This document shows positions 24,603 through 37,000 of a DNA stretch of 64,000 bases, piece after piece; within the stretch, counting starts at the first letter, position 1, and the number at the start of each line of letters is the position of its first letter. The DNA is taken from positions 1 through 64,000 of the forward strand of contig OX044360.1 of the NCBI GenBank assembly GCA_943846745.1, read 5' to 3'. A model generated the notes under the pieces. The model saw nothing but the letters and a program-made list of their open reading frames with translations. It did not search any database and was not told the DNA's origin. The translations under genes and the position numbers were made by a program. This DNA comes from Opacimonas sp002292215 (GTDB lineage: Bacteria > Pseudomonadota > Gammaproteobacteria > Enterobacterales > Alteromonadaceae).

Positions 24603-25288
24603 TGAACGTCGCCATTATTCCTGCTCGCGGAGGGAGTCAGCGTATTGCGCGTAAGAACATCAAGCCCTTCTTAGGTAAGCCGATCATCGCTTACGCAATT
24701 AGTGCAGCACAAGCCTCGGGGTGTTTTGAACGCATTATTGTGTCGACGGATGATCCTGAAATTGCCGCCATAGCCTCGTATTATGGCGCCGAAGTGCCGT
24801 TTATGCGCCCGGCTAATATCTCCGATGATCACGCTTCGACCATGGATGTGATGACGCACTGTCTGGCATACTTGTCAGCCCAACATACCCATCCTGATTA
24901 TGTTTGTTGTCTCTATGCCACGGCACCGTTTTTGCGTCCAGAGGATATCCGTCATGGTTTTGACATGGTGCACAAACAAGATGTGGAGTTCGTGTTTAGT
25001 GCCACTTCGTTTGCTTTTCCCATTCAACGAGCGATTACCCTTAACCATGATAACCGTGTCACTATGTTAGATCAGTCTCACGCCTTAACGCGCTCACAAG
25101 ATTTACCTGAAGCCTATCATGATGCGGGTCAATTTTATTGGGGAAAAACGGACGCCTTTATCGAACAAAAAGCCATTTTTGCAGCGCATTCACGCGCTTT
25201 GGTCTTGCCAAGAAAAAGAGTACAAGACATCGATACACCTGAAGACTGGGAATTTGCTGAAGCCTTATATGCGGTGATCCATTCCTAA
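24602..25288 (+). CDS. pseF: Pseudaminic acid cytidylyltransferase
   Basis: PseF activates pseudaminic acid to CMP-Pse, the donor for glycosyltransferases. The 228-residue protein starts MNVAIIPARGGSQRIARKNI, the CMP-sugar synthetase signature. It contains IVSTDDPEIAAIASYYGAEV and ends in LPRKRVQDIDTPEDWEFAEA. It overlaps pseC by one base and pseG/H by one base (TAATG each). In the operon it comes before the synthase gene pseI, although it acts last. Confidence 0.95.
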   Translation: MNVAIIPARGGSQRIARKNIKPFLGKPIIAYAISAAQASGCFERIIVSTDDPEIAAIASYYGAEVPFMRPANISDDHASTMDVMTHCLAYLSAQHTHPDYVCCLYATAPFLRPEDIRHGFDMVHKQDVEFVFSATSFAFPIQRAITLNHDNRVTMLDQSHALTRSQDLPEAYHDAGQFYWGKTDAFIEQKAIFAAHSRALVLPRKRVQDIDTPEDWEFAEALYAVIHS

Positions 25289-26829
25289 TGAATATTGTGA
25301 TCCGAACTGATGCATCTTTACTCATAGGCTCCGGACATGTGATGCGCTGTTTGGTGTTAGCGAATGCATTGACCGTTAAAGGGTTTAAACTCTATTTTGT
25401 GATGCGGCCGCAACCAGGTGACTTAATTGAATTTGTCACTCGACAAGGATTCGAGGTGTTGATTTTACCTGCGTTAAAAATGCCAAGCGAGGATCATACA
25501 TGGCTAGGTGTTTCATCAACTCAAGATGCCGATGACCTTTGTGCTATCTTAGCATGCCGTAAAGATTTATTCGTAAACGCGGTAGTGGTCGATCATTATG
25601 GTATTGATCAGCAATGGGAAACCATGGTCACCCAAAGATTTAGCTGCAAAATGGTGGTTATGGATGATTTGGTGCGCGACCATAATGCGCATTTGGTCAT
25701 TGACCAAACCATCCATCGTTCACCCGATGAGTATGCTCTGACAAATATGCACCCTAATGCCTTCAACGCAACAGGGGCTGATTATGCATTACTTAAACCT
25801 AAATTTGCACAAGTACATCAACACATTACATTCACTGCGCCTATTCTATCTCAATTACCCGCTAAAACTACTATATTAGTGGCTATGGGCGGCGTTGATC
25901 TAGACAACGTAACACTCACCGTACTCAAGGCATTGCATCCAGTCTCTGCGAAATCTATTACTGTCACGGTGTTATTGAGTCGCCAGTCTCCGCATTTTGA
26001 CTCTATCGCGACGTTTTGTGCGAAGCATTGTGATTGGGTGACGCACACTGATTTCATATCTGATATGCCACAATTAATTAGCCAACACACCATGGGTATT
26101 GGCGCTGCCGGCACTTCTGCTCTGGAGCGTGCTTGCTTAGGGTTGCCAAGTATTATTATTCCCATCGCTGATAATCAGCGCACTATTGCCAATGAACTTC
26201 ATCAAGCACGAGCTGCGCTTATTGTTGAGTCGCCAAACATTATGAGCCATCTATCGGATTCACTGCACACACTGCGAACCCATTATTCGCAATTTCATCA
26301 AAATGGTCTCACCTTAACGGATGGATTAGGCACCAATCGAGTCGTGACTTTGCTTGACCAGCTCTTGCGTTTTGATCGTTTTAGCATTGTATTACGCCGT
26401 GCAACACATGACGACATTCAACAAGTGTATCAATGGCAATGTCTACCGCAGACACGCCAATTCGCCTTAGACCCCTCGATACCCAGTTGGGAGGAGCATG
26501 AACAATGGATGCGTTTGCAACTCGATTCGTTCAGGGATTATTTTTATATTATTGAGCGAGTCAAGGACACTGAGCCGGTTGGGGTGGTGCGAATGGATAG
26601 AAAAGGTGTCTTTTCGTATCAGATATCCATTTATGTGGCGCCGGAATATCATCATCAAGGGATTGCTACCGCAGCATTAGCGTGTATCGATGAGATACAT
26701 AATAATGCAATTATTTTTGCCACGGTGTTAACTGACAATATCGCTTCGCAGCAGTTGTTTCGTCGAGCTAATTATCAACGTGTCGCGCCCGATAAATTCA
26801 TCCGTCAATCACGTGTTGTGGAACCTTAA
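25288..26829 (+). CDS. pseG: PseG-PseH fusion: UDP-6-deoxy-AltdiNAc hydrolase plus N-acetyltransferase
   Basis: The N-terminal part (about residues 1-345) is PseG, a GT-B-like hydrolase that releases UDP: MNIVIRTDASLLIGSGHVMR (with the active-site His), VVDHYGIDQQWE, and GIGAAGTSALERACLGLPS. The C-terminal part (about 360-513) is a GNAT acetyltransferase of PseH type, with ATHDDIQQVYQWQCLPQTRQ, YISIYVAPEYHHQGIA-like text and QQLFRRANYQRVAPD. PseH acetylates the 4-amino group before PseG acts, so the fusion joins consecutive steps. The two halves are in one unbroken frame. Overlaps pseF by TAATG. Confidence 0.94.
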   Translation: MNIVIRTDASLLIGSGHVMRCLVLANALTVKGFKLYFVMRPQPGDLIEFVTRQGFEVLILPALKMPSEDHTWLGVSSTQDADDLCAILACRKDLFVNAVVVDHYGIDQQWETMVTQRFSCKMVVMDDLVRDHNAHLVIDQTIHRSPDEYALTNMHPNAFNATGADYALLKPKFAQVHQHITFTAPILSQLPAKTTILVAMGGVDLDNVTLTVLKALHPVSAKSITVTVLLSRQSPHFDSIATFCAKHCDWVTHTDFISDMPQLISQHTMGIGAAGTSALERACLGLPSIIIPIADNQRTIANELHQARAALIVESPNIMSHLSDSLHTLRTHYSQFHQNGLTLTDGLGTNRVVTLLDQLLRFDRFSIVLRRATHDDIQQVYQWQCLPQTRQFALDPSIPSWEEHEQWMRLQLDSFRDYFYIIERVKDTEPVGVVRMDRKGVFSYQISIYVAPEYHHQGIATAALACIDEIHNNAIIFATVLTDNIASQQLFRRANYQRVAPDKFIRQSRVVEP

Positions 26830-26831
26830 TT

Positions 26832-27914
26832 ATGTACAATTCGCTTAATCACAAAACAACCATGCCAAAGCCTATTTATATTAATAAACGCGCGATTGGG
26901 CCTGATCTACCTCCGTATATCATTGCTGAATTATCCGCAAATCATAATGGGGATATCGGTCGCGCCATGGCCATTTTAGAAATGGCAAAACGCAGTGGAG
27001 CAGATGCCGTTAAACTGCAAACCTATACACAAGATACATTAACACTCAATTGCACTAAGCCAGACTTTATGATCACCGATGGGTTATGGCAAGGTCAAAC
27101 CTTGTATGATTTATACAGTGAAGCGCACATGCCTTGGGCATGGCATCAGCCTTTGTTTAGAAGGGCCCGTGAACTTGAACTCACGATATTTAGCTCACCA
27201 TTCGATCAAACCGCAGTAGACTACTTGGAAGATCTAAATGCCCCAGCTTACAAAATTGCGTCGTTTGAGGTCATTGATTTACCGTTAATAAAGTATGTTG
27301 CTCAAACCGGTAAACCCATGATCTTATCAACCGGTATGGCGAATGCCGAAGAAATTGCAGAAGCGATCGACGTCGCTCATGAAAATGGTTGTACAGAGTT
27401 AGCCGTACTGCATTGTGTCAGTGGTTATCCGGCCCCGCCCCAAGATTATAATTTACGCACACTGCAAGATATCGCTCGACAATTTTCGGTATTAACAGGG
27501 TTGTCCGATCATACCTTAGACAATACCACCGCAATTACCGCCGTTGCCTTAGGTGCATGCATTATTGAAAAGCACGTGACACTAAATCGTGCAGGAGGAG
27601 GGCCAGATGACAGTTTTTCTCTTGAAGAGCCTGACTTAACCCAGTTGTGCGAACAAGCGTTAACAGCCTGGCAAGCATTAGGCAATGTCAATTATTCTCG
27701 TCAATCCAGTGAACAAGGAAATAGTATATTTCGTCGTTCATTGTATTTTACCAAGGACTTAGCCATCGGTGATGTCATCGATGCCTCATGTATCAAAAGT
27801 GTTCGCCCTGGATATGGTCTTGCGCCAAAACATATTGATGCCTTATTAGGCCAAACCATTACACAAGCAGTCACGTTTGGCACGGCGGTTGATTGGGCGC
27901 ATGTGCGTAGTTAG
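26832..27914 (+). CDS. pseI: Pseudaminic acid synthase
   Basis: PseI condenses 6-deoxy-AltdiNAc with phosphoenolpyruvate. The 360-residue protein has the NeuB fold: PYIIAELSANHNGDIGRAMA, KRSGADAVKLQTYTQDTLTL, IFSSPFDQTAVDYLE, ILSTGMANAEEIAEAI, LSDHTLDNTTAITAVALGAC, and a C-terminal SAF antifreeze-like domain (SLYFTKDLAIGDVI). The family-like start could be the internal MPKPIYINKR at about 26862. The first ATG at 26832 lies two bases after the pseGH stop. It is the last gene of the operon. Confidence 0.95.
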   Translation: MYNSLNHKTTMPKPIYINKRAIGPDLPPYIIAELSANHNGDIGRAMAILEMAKRSGADAVKLQTYTQDTLTLNCTKPDFMITDGLWQGQTLYDLYSEAHMPWAWHQPLFRRARELELTIFSSPFDQTAVDYLEDLNAPAYKIASFEVIDLPLIKYVAQTGKPMILSTGMANAEEIAEAIDVAHENGCTELAVLHCVSGYPAPPQDYNLRTLQDIARQFSVLTGLSDHTLDNTTAITAVALGACIIEKHVTLNRAGGGPDDSFSLEEPDLTQLCEQALTAWQALGNVNYSRQSSEQGNSIFRRSLYFTKDLAIGDVIDASCIKSVRPGYGLAPKHIDALLGQTITQAVTFGTAVDWAHVRS

Positions 27915-28044
27915 TATTTATTAATTATTTTGCTTGTTTTTTAATCGCACTAGTGGCTCAAGCCTGAATTAAATTCTTGATTAGTATACCTATCTAAAAA
28001 TATATCTTATAATATTTTCAATTATTTTCTAGGTAGTGTTTGAT

Positions 28045-31000
28045 ATGAGATTTATCCTTTCCTTTTTGTTCGTTTTTGCATTATTCCAAACGTTTTCATC
28101 AAATGCCTCTGCTGCTATAGCACAAGCTCAATTCAATTATGGTGTGGTGGTGAGCTACAGCAATTCTGCACATAATGGTAATTCAATTGAGCAGTATGCT
28201 GATTTGAATATTTCAAACATCACATTATCTCCGGTTACCGACGATGGTCGATTTGGCGGTACTCAAGGTAATGACTATGATGTCACGGTTACTATCACAT
28301 TTAGTGACAGCACGACTCAAGTACTTAATTCTGCGATTAATTGGCGCGAAACCAATCAAGGTTCTACACGAGGGGTTGGAATTATTCCCGATTCAGGACA
28401 AGGATGGGATGGAAAGTCTTTTCTGTTAAGATTATCAACAAGTAATGTCACTTATAATAGTACCAATGATGCTAAGGGAAATGCCGCAAACCCGAGTGAG
28501 GCGTTTGCTGTACTAAACCAAGAGGCCACGAGTCAAGGCACTGCAGGTGGAATTACCAATTATTCTATTTCAGGAACCGTCACTCGTGGCGCAAGCAATA
28601 ATGGAGTGTCAGGAGTTACCATTAACCTGCATGCCGGCACTGACACATCTTTCAGTACTGTTTTGCAAACTCAAACCAGTGATAGTAATGGTGATTATTC
28701 ATTTACTAACGTTGCAGATGGTAATTATCAGATTGAATTTGTATCGACCACTAACAGTAAATTAAAAGCTAAGCCTAACAACGGAAAATCAGGTCAGCAA
28801 TCAACATCAACACATAACGCTGTAAACAAAGTTGAGGCGATATCCGTCAGTGGTAGCAACGTTACTGATATTGATGCCATATTAATTGATCCTGCAGGAA
28901 TTGTTTATGATGTTATAACCCGCTCACCAATTAGTGGGGCAATAGTTAAATTTTATTATGATGATAATGGGGCAAAAACGATAGTACCAAATACTTGGCT
29001 TGATCAAGTTGCTGGTGGTAATAATACCCAAACGACAAGTAGCGATGGGTACTATTCGTTTGTTTTAAATGGTAATGCAAATACTGCTGTTTATTCTTTA
29101 GAAGTTACTCCACCTAGTGGCTATCTTTTCTCGAGTACTAATATTCCACCCTCGTCAGGTCCATATGTACCTAGCTTAGGTGGTGGAATAGAAACTATTC
29201 AAGGTCAAACCTCTGCTCCTACTTCTAGTCAAACAACGACCTATTATTTGAGCTTTGATTTTGTAGTTGGTTCTGACTTATCTTCAACATCTAATGGGAT
29301 TATAAATAACCATATTCCTCTTGATCAAATTTTACAAACAGAATTATATGACCTTAATACTGTTAATCAAAATCAGATGGATTTTGGAAATGATGAATCC
29401 ATTATTGGTAATGGTAAAAATCAAGGGGATATTGTTTTATTTAATGATGTTGTCACCATTAACGGGCAGGCAATTGATGCAGTCATTACAACTGTCAGTA
29501 CCAGTAATAACTTAATTAGTACTTATGATAGTAGTTCGTCTCCGACAAACAACAGTGAATTTTTTCAACCTTTACTGGGTAATTTTAGTGGAAATAAATC
29601 AGTCACTTTTTCTATCAAGTTCTACAAGGCTGGAACCTTCAGCGGGGTAGGTACAGGTGATGCAGTTACCTTACTTAATTTATATGTTAATTCTTACGAT
29701 ATCGACTACAACCAATACCAGTCTTTTTCGGATTTTGATTCATTTATAATCACAGATAATAATAACGAGCTACAAATCACCACCAACTCTGATGGTTCAG
29801 TGACTTTTGCTGAAACAAATGGCGATATTGTTGATGATAACGATAGTAATTGGGACGATTATTCTGTTCAGGTTTATTACGATTCTATTGATGAATTTAC
29901 CTTTACGACTGGTGGTGCAGATGGTGGCCCCTCTTATTTCGCTGTTGATTTTAGTTTAGGTGCACTATGGGAGCCGTCAACAATTACGCCAACAGTCACC
30001 GTTTCACCAAAATTGACTTTTGGCACTAAGACATTTACTGAAAACTTAACCGATGATGGAGCAATCTCAAATAGTATTGTTGTTGATTTAGAGAATGTCA
30101 CTACTGAAGCTTTTGCCTCTTCAATTGCAGTCGGTAATAATGTGTTTTTTGAAGGTATCCCTGACGGTTTATTTCCTTTAATAACACGGAACTCTGATAC
30201 TAAATTAACAATAACATTGACAGGTAATGCCTCATCACATGTTGATGGGGATGATATTAGCAATGTTGCGATTTTGTTTGCTGATAATGCATTTTCAGGT
30301 ATCACTTCTTCAGAATTAACTAATTCTAGAGTTAATGATATATCTATTGATTTTATTGAGTCAGCAAATTCCGCGCCCGTTGCTTTAGGCCAATCTGTAA
30401 CGACAGCTGAGGAAACTGCTAAAACCATTACCTTATCAGGTACAGATGCCGACAGTGACACACTATCTTTTAACTCGGTTAGCACACCATCTAACGGTAC
30501 ATTATCGGGTACCGCGCCGAATTTAACTTATACCCCAGCAGCAAACTTTACCGGTAGCGATAGCTTTACCTTTAAAGTGAACGATGGCACAGTAGATTCA
30601 ACAACGGCGACAATCACGATCAACGTAACAAACCTCAATGATGCGCCCGTTGCTTTAGGCCAATCTGTAACGACAGCTGAGGAAACCGCTAAAACGATTA
30701 CCTTGTCAGGTACTGATGCCGACAGTGATACCTTGTCTTTTAACTCGGTTAGCACGCCATCTAACGGTACATTATCGGGTACCGCTCCGAATTTAACTTA
30801 TACCCCAGCAGCAAACTTTACCGGTAGCGATAGCTTTACCTTTAAAGTGAACGATGGCACAGTAGATTCGACAACAGCGACAATCACGATCAACGTAACA
30901 AACGTGAATGATGCGCCTGTTGCTTTAGGTCAATCTGTAACGACAGCTGAGGAAACTGCTAAAACCATTACCTTGTCAGGTACTGATGCTGATAGTGATA

Positions 31001-34000
31001 CCTTGTCTTTCAACTCGGTTAGCACGCCATCTAACGGTACATTATCGGGCACCGCTCCGAATCTTAACTTATACCCCAGCAGCGAACTTTACCGGTAGTG
31101 ATAGCTTTACCTTTAAAGTCAATGACGGCACGGTAGATTCAACAACAACGGCGACAATCACTATCAACGTGACTAACGTCAATGATGCGCCAGTTGCTTT
31201 AGGCCAATCTGTAACGACAGCTGAGGAAACCGCTAAAACCATTACCTTGTCAGGTACTGATGCCGACAGTGATACCTTGTCTTTCAACTCGGTTAGCACG
31301 CCATCTAACGGTACATTATCTGGCACCGCGCCGAATCTAACTTATACGCCAGCAGCGAACTTTACCGGTAGTGATAGCTTTACCTTTAAAGTCAATGACG
31401 GCACGGTAGATTCAACAACGGCGACAATCACGATCAAGTAACCAACGTCAATGATGCGCCAGTTGCTTTAGGCTCAATCTGTAACGACAGCTGAGGAAAC
31501 CGCTAAAACCATTACCTTGTCAGGTACTGATGCGGACAGTGACACCTTGTCTTTTAACTCGGTTAGCACGCCATCTAACGGTACATTATCGGGCACCGCG
31601 CCGAATCTAACTTACACGCCAGCAGCGAACTTTACCGGTAGTGATAGCTTTACCTTTAAAGTCAATGACGGCACGGTAGATTCAATAACAACGGCGACGG
31701 TGACGATTACAGTAACCAATGTTAATGATGTCCCAGTTGCTTTAGGCCAATCTGTAACGACAGCTGAGGAAACCGCTAAAACCATTACCTTGTCAGGTAC
31801 TGATGCGGACAGTGATACCTTGTCTTTCAACTCGGTTAGCACGCCATCTAACGGTACATTATCTGGCACCGCTCCGAATCTTAACTTATACCCCAGCAGC
31901 GAACTTTACCGGTAGTGATAGCTTTACCTTTAAAGTCAATGACGGCACGGTAGATTCAATAACAACGGCGACGGTGACGATTACAGTAACCAATGTTAAT
32001 GATGTCCCAGTTGCTTTAGGCCAATCTGTAACGACAGCTGAGGAAACCGCTAAAACCATTACCTTGTCAGGTACTGATGCGGACAGTGATACCTTGTCTT
32101 TCAACTCGGTTAGCACGCCATCTAACGGTACATTATCTGGCACCGCGCCGAATCTAACTTATACGCCAGCAGCGAACTTTACCGGTAGTGATAGCTTTAC
32201 CTTTAAAGTCAATGACGGCACGGTAGATTCAATAACAACGGCGACGGTGACGATTACAGTAACCAATGTTAATGATGTCGCCAGTTGCTTTAGGCTCAAT
32301 CTGTAACGACAGCTTGAGGAAACCGCTAAAACCATTACCTTGTCAGGTACTGATGCCGACAGTGATACCTTGTCTTTTAACTCGGTTAGCACGCCATCTA
32401 ACGGTACATTATCTGGCACCGCGCCGAATCTAACTTACACGCCAGCAGCGAACTTTACCGGTAGTGATAGCTTTACCTTTAAAGTCAATGACGGCACGGT
32501 AGATTCAATAACAACGGCGACGGTGACGATCTACAGTAACCAATGTTAATGATGCGCCAGTTGCTTTAGGCTCAATCTGTAACGACAGCTGAGGAAACCG
32601 CTAAAACCATTACCTTGTCAGGTACTGATGCGGACAGTGATACCTTGTCTTTTAACTCGGTTAGCACGCCATCTAACGGTACATTATCTGGCACCGCGCC
32701 GAATCTAACTTACACGCCAGCAGCGAACTTTACCGGTAGTGATAGCTTTACCTTTAAAGTCAATGACGGCACGGTAGATTCAATAACAACGGCGACGGTG
32801 ACGATTACAGTAACCAATGTTAATGATGTCCCAGTTGCTTTAGGCTCAATCTGTAACGACGCTTGAGGAAACCGCTAAAACCATTACCTTGTCAGGTACT
32901 GATGCCGACAGTGATACCTTGTCTTTCAACTCGGTTAGCACGCCATCTAACGGTACATTATCTGGCACCGCGCCGAATCTAACTTACACGCCAGCAGCGA
33001 ACTTTACCGGTAGTGATAGCTTTACCTTTAAAGTCAATGACGGCACGGTAGATTCAATAACAACGGCGACGGTGACGATTACAGTAACCAATGTTAATGA
33101 TGTCCCAGTTGCTTTAGGCCAATCTGTAACGACAGCTGAGGAAACCGCTAAAACCATTACCTTGTCAGGTACTGATGCCGACAGTGATACCTTGTCTTTC
33201 AACTCGGTTAGCACGCCATCTAACGGTACATTATCTGGCACCGCGCCGAATCTAACTTACACGCCAGCAGCGAACTTTACCGGTAGTGATAGCTTTACCT
33301 TTAAAGTCAATGACGGCACGGTAGATTCAATAACAACGGCGACGGTGACGATTACAGTAACCAATGTTAATGATGTCCCAGTTGCTTTAGCTCAATCTGT
33401 AACGACGCTTGAGGAAACCGCTAAAACGATTACCTTGTCAGGTACTGATGCCGACAGTGACACCCTGTCTTTTAACTCGGTTAGCACGCCATCTAACGGT
33501 ACATTATCTGGCACCGCGCCGAATCTAACTTACACGCCAGCAGCGAACTTTACCGGTAGTGATAGCTTTACCTTTAAAGTCAATGACGGCACGGTAGATT
33601 CAATAACAACGGCGACGGTGACGATTACAGTAACCAATGTTAATGATGTCCCAGTTGCTTTAGGCCAATCTGTAACGACAGCTTGAGGAAACCGCTAAAA
33701 CCATTACCTTGTCAGGTACTGATGCGGACAGTGATACCTTGTCTTTCAACTCGGTTAGCACGCCATCTAACGGTACATTATCGGGCACCGCGCCGAATCT
33801 AACTTATACGCCAGCAGCGAACTTTACCGGTAGCGATAGCTTTACCTTTAAAGTGAATGACGGCACGGTAGATTCAACAACGGCGACAATCACTATCAAC
33901 GTGACTAACGTGAATGATGCGCCAGTTGCGAATGATCAGTTAGTAACGACGCCTGAAGATATTGCCGTGCAATTTATGCTTGTTGGTAATGATGCAGATG

Positions 34001-37000
34001 AGCAAACCTTAACGTATACCGTAACAACGGTGCCTAATAATGGCATGTTGGTCGTAAACAATAATCAACTGACTTACACGCCTAATACGGATTACTTTGG
34101 TACGGATACGCTAACGTTTATGGTCAGTGATGGCGAGTTAGATTCTAATATTGGTACGGTGACAATTAATGTTACGCCAGTGAATGATGAACCTATTGAT
34201 CAAAATGAATCGATTACTATTACTAATCCAAATGACGTGTCTATTATTGATGTCATTACCAACGCTATCGATCCGGATGGTGATGAGTTAAGTGTGGTTT
34301 CTGCCAGTTCTGAACATGGTACTGTTATTATTAATGATGATGGAACATTGAGTTTTATTCCTGATGAAGGTTTTACCGGTGAAACTACCATTACCTACAC
34401 GATTAGTGATGGCAATGGTGGTACTTACACCGCAGAAGTTACTGTTACCGTAGCTGAGACTAATTTACCTCCTCAAGCGAATGATGATTCGTTCACATTG
34501 GATATAGCTTCAAGCTACACATTAGATGTGTTAGCTAATGATTCCGATCCTGAAGGGGATCCCTTAACGATAATAAATGCGGTGAGTGATTTTGGCTCAG
34601 TAACGATTGTTGATAATCAATTAAGCTTTACGCCGATAGATAATGCTAGTGGTGAATTGGTGTTGAGTTACGTAGTCAGTGACGGTATTAATGAGGGAGT
34701 ATCCGCGCAAGTATTTGTCAATATGAACGGTGGAGTTGGACCCATTATTACCTTACCTGACGATATTTGTGAAGAAAATACCGTGAATGCCTCAGCGCTT
34801 TATACATCGGTGGATTTAGGGCAGGCTTCAGCGGTTGACCGTTTGGGTAATGCTTTACCAGTATCGTTAATGAATAATGCAACATTATTTCCACCAGGTA
34901 AAAATGAAGCAATTTGGCAAGCAACCGATTTGGAAGGAAACACGACTCTTGCGATCCAATATGTCTGTGTTATGCCTTTAATTTCCATTAATAAAGACCA
35001 AACTACGTTAGAAGGCCAAACAGTGACTGTTGGCGTTTATTTAAATGGCACTGCGCCAGTATATCCGGTCAGCATTCCTTATACTGTATCAGGTACCGCA
35101 GATACTGATGATCATGATTTAGTGTCTGGAGAAGTGGTTATTGCCAGCGGTAGTGAAGCTAAAATAATATTTGATACTTTCGCTGATAGTGTCGTCGAAG
35201 CGAATGAAACTGTGGTTATACGCTTAGATTCAATGCTGAATTTAGGCAGCAAGTTTGAACATCATGCAACCATCACTGAGTCTAATATTGCACCTGAAAT
35301 AGCCTTGATGGTATCTCAAGCCGGACAAAACCGATTAACGGTGAGTCAATCTCAAGGTATGGTGAATATCACGGCGAAAGTCTTTGAGCCTAATATCAAT
35401 GATTTATTGACTTATGAATGGTCAAGTGTCGGCGCTGAATTAGAGAATACTAGCTCAACCGATCCATTATTTATCTTTGATCCCGTAGATTTAAGCCCGG
35501 GTTTATATACGGTTACGTTACAAGTTACCGATGATGGACTAGGATTATTATCGGATATAGAAACCGTATATATCGAAGTGGTTGACGTCTTAGCCGTATT
35601 AGGCTCAATTGATAGTGATGGCGATCTTATTCCTGATAACTTAGAAGGTTTTCAAGATTCTGATGGCGATGGTATTGCCGATTATCTTGATCGTATTATG
35701 GAATGTAATGTTCTGCCTGAAAATGTGGCAAAACAAGATGGTTACCTAGTAGAAGGGGATGCCGGTGTGTGTCTGCGTCGAGGTGACTTCACCATTGGTA
35801 AAGAAACTGGTGGTGCTGAATTAACTCAAAACGATATTGTGCAAGATGAGCAGGATGTTTTAGTGGCAGATCCGGATGCAACAAACATCGGTGGTATATT
35901 TGATTATATTGCCTATGGTTTACCAGATAATGGCACAACTTTTGGGATTGTGATCCCACAACGTCGTCCAATTCCGATTAACGCGGTGTATCGAAAATTC
36001 AGTGTTGATTCTGGTTGGGGATTTTTTGTTGAAGACGAGTTTAACTCGATCTGGTCAACACAGGGTGAGCCAGGCTATTGCCCGCCACCTAATACCGATA
36101 TTAACCAAACTCAATGGACTGCCGGATTGCAGCCTGATCATTGGTGTGTACAGTTAATTATTCAAGACGGTGGTCCAAATGATAACGATAATATCGCTAA
36201 TGGAACGATTGTCGATCCAGGTGGTGTCGGTGTTATGCTTAATAATAACCAACCACCTGTTGCCACGTCAGATACCGCGCAATTGTTTATTAATAGCGAT
36301 GTCGTGATTGATGTTTTAGCCAATGATTACGATCCTGATAATGACGATTTAACTCTTTCTTCTGCCACGGTGAGTATTGGTTCGGTCATAATTGACAACA
36401 ACGAACTTATTTATACTGCGCCACCATTGTATATTGGTCAGATCACGATTACTTATGGTGTGAAAGATGACAATGGCGGAACCGATCAAGCGACAGTCAT
36501 CGTGGATATTTTACCTAATCTTGCTCCAAGCCTAAGTAATTATTCTTCGCAAATCATCCAAGGTGAACGTGTCGATATCAATTTACTCTCACAGGCAACG
36601 GATCCTGAGAATGATGTGTTAACACTTGTGTCCATAAATAATCCTAATGTGACTTTTACTGCTGATGGGTTGGCAACGTTTAGTCCTAATGCTGATTTTT
36701 ATGGCACCCAGACGATTACATTTACGATTGAAGATGCCGTGGGTAATCAAAGTGAAGCACAATGGCAAATTACGGTCATTCAGTTGTTTCAATCTCAAGC
36801 TAAAACAACTGGTGGTAGTGTCAGTGTCTTATTCGCCATGTTGCTGTGTGTTTTGATAGTGTTTAGAAAAATAGGAAATATCTCTAGTATGATAACCTCA
36901 TTCTTGAAACTCGTTTCTCAATCATTTGTCCCTGCTTCCTTAACTGCTATGGTTATTGGCAGTGCGATGGTGATGTCAGCCCAGGTGCAAGCGGAAACAC

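Noticed and set aside
30528..30755. Repeated minus-strand 75-86 residue ORFs opposite the cadherin-like repeats
   Set aside because: The same antisense frame recurs in every repeat, so it is a shadow of the plus-strand units.
35789..35971. Minus-strand His/Tyr-rich 60-residue ORF
   Set aside because: It is opposite a well-supported domain of the giant adhesin, with no start signal.
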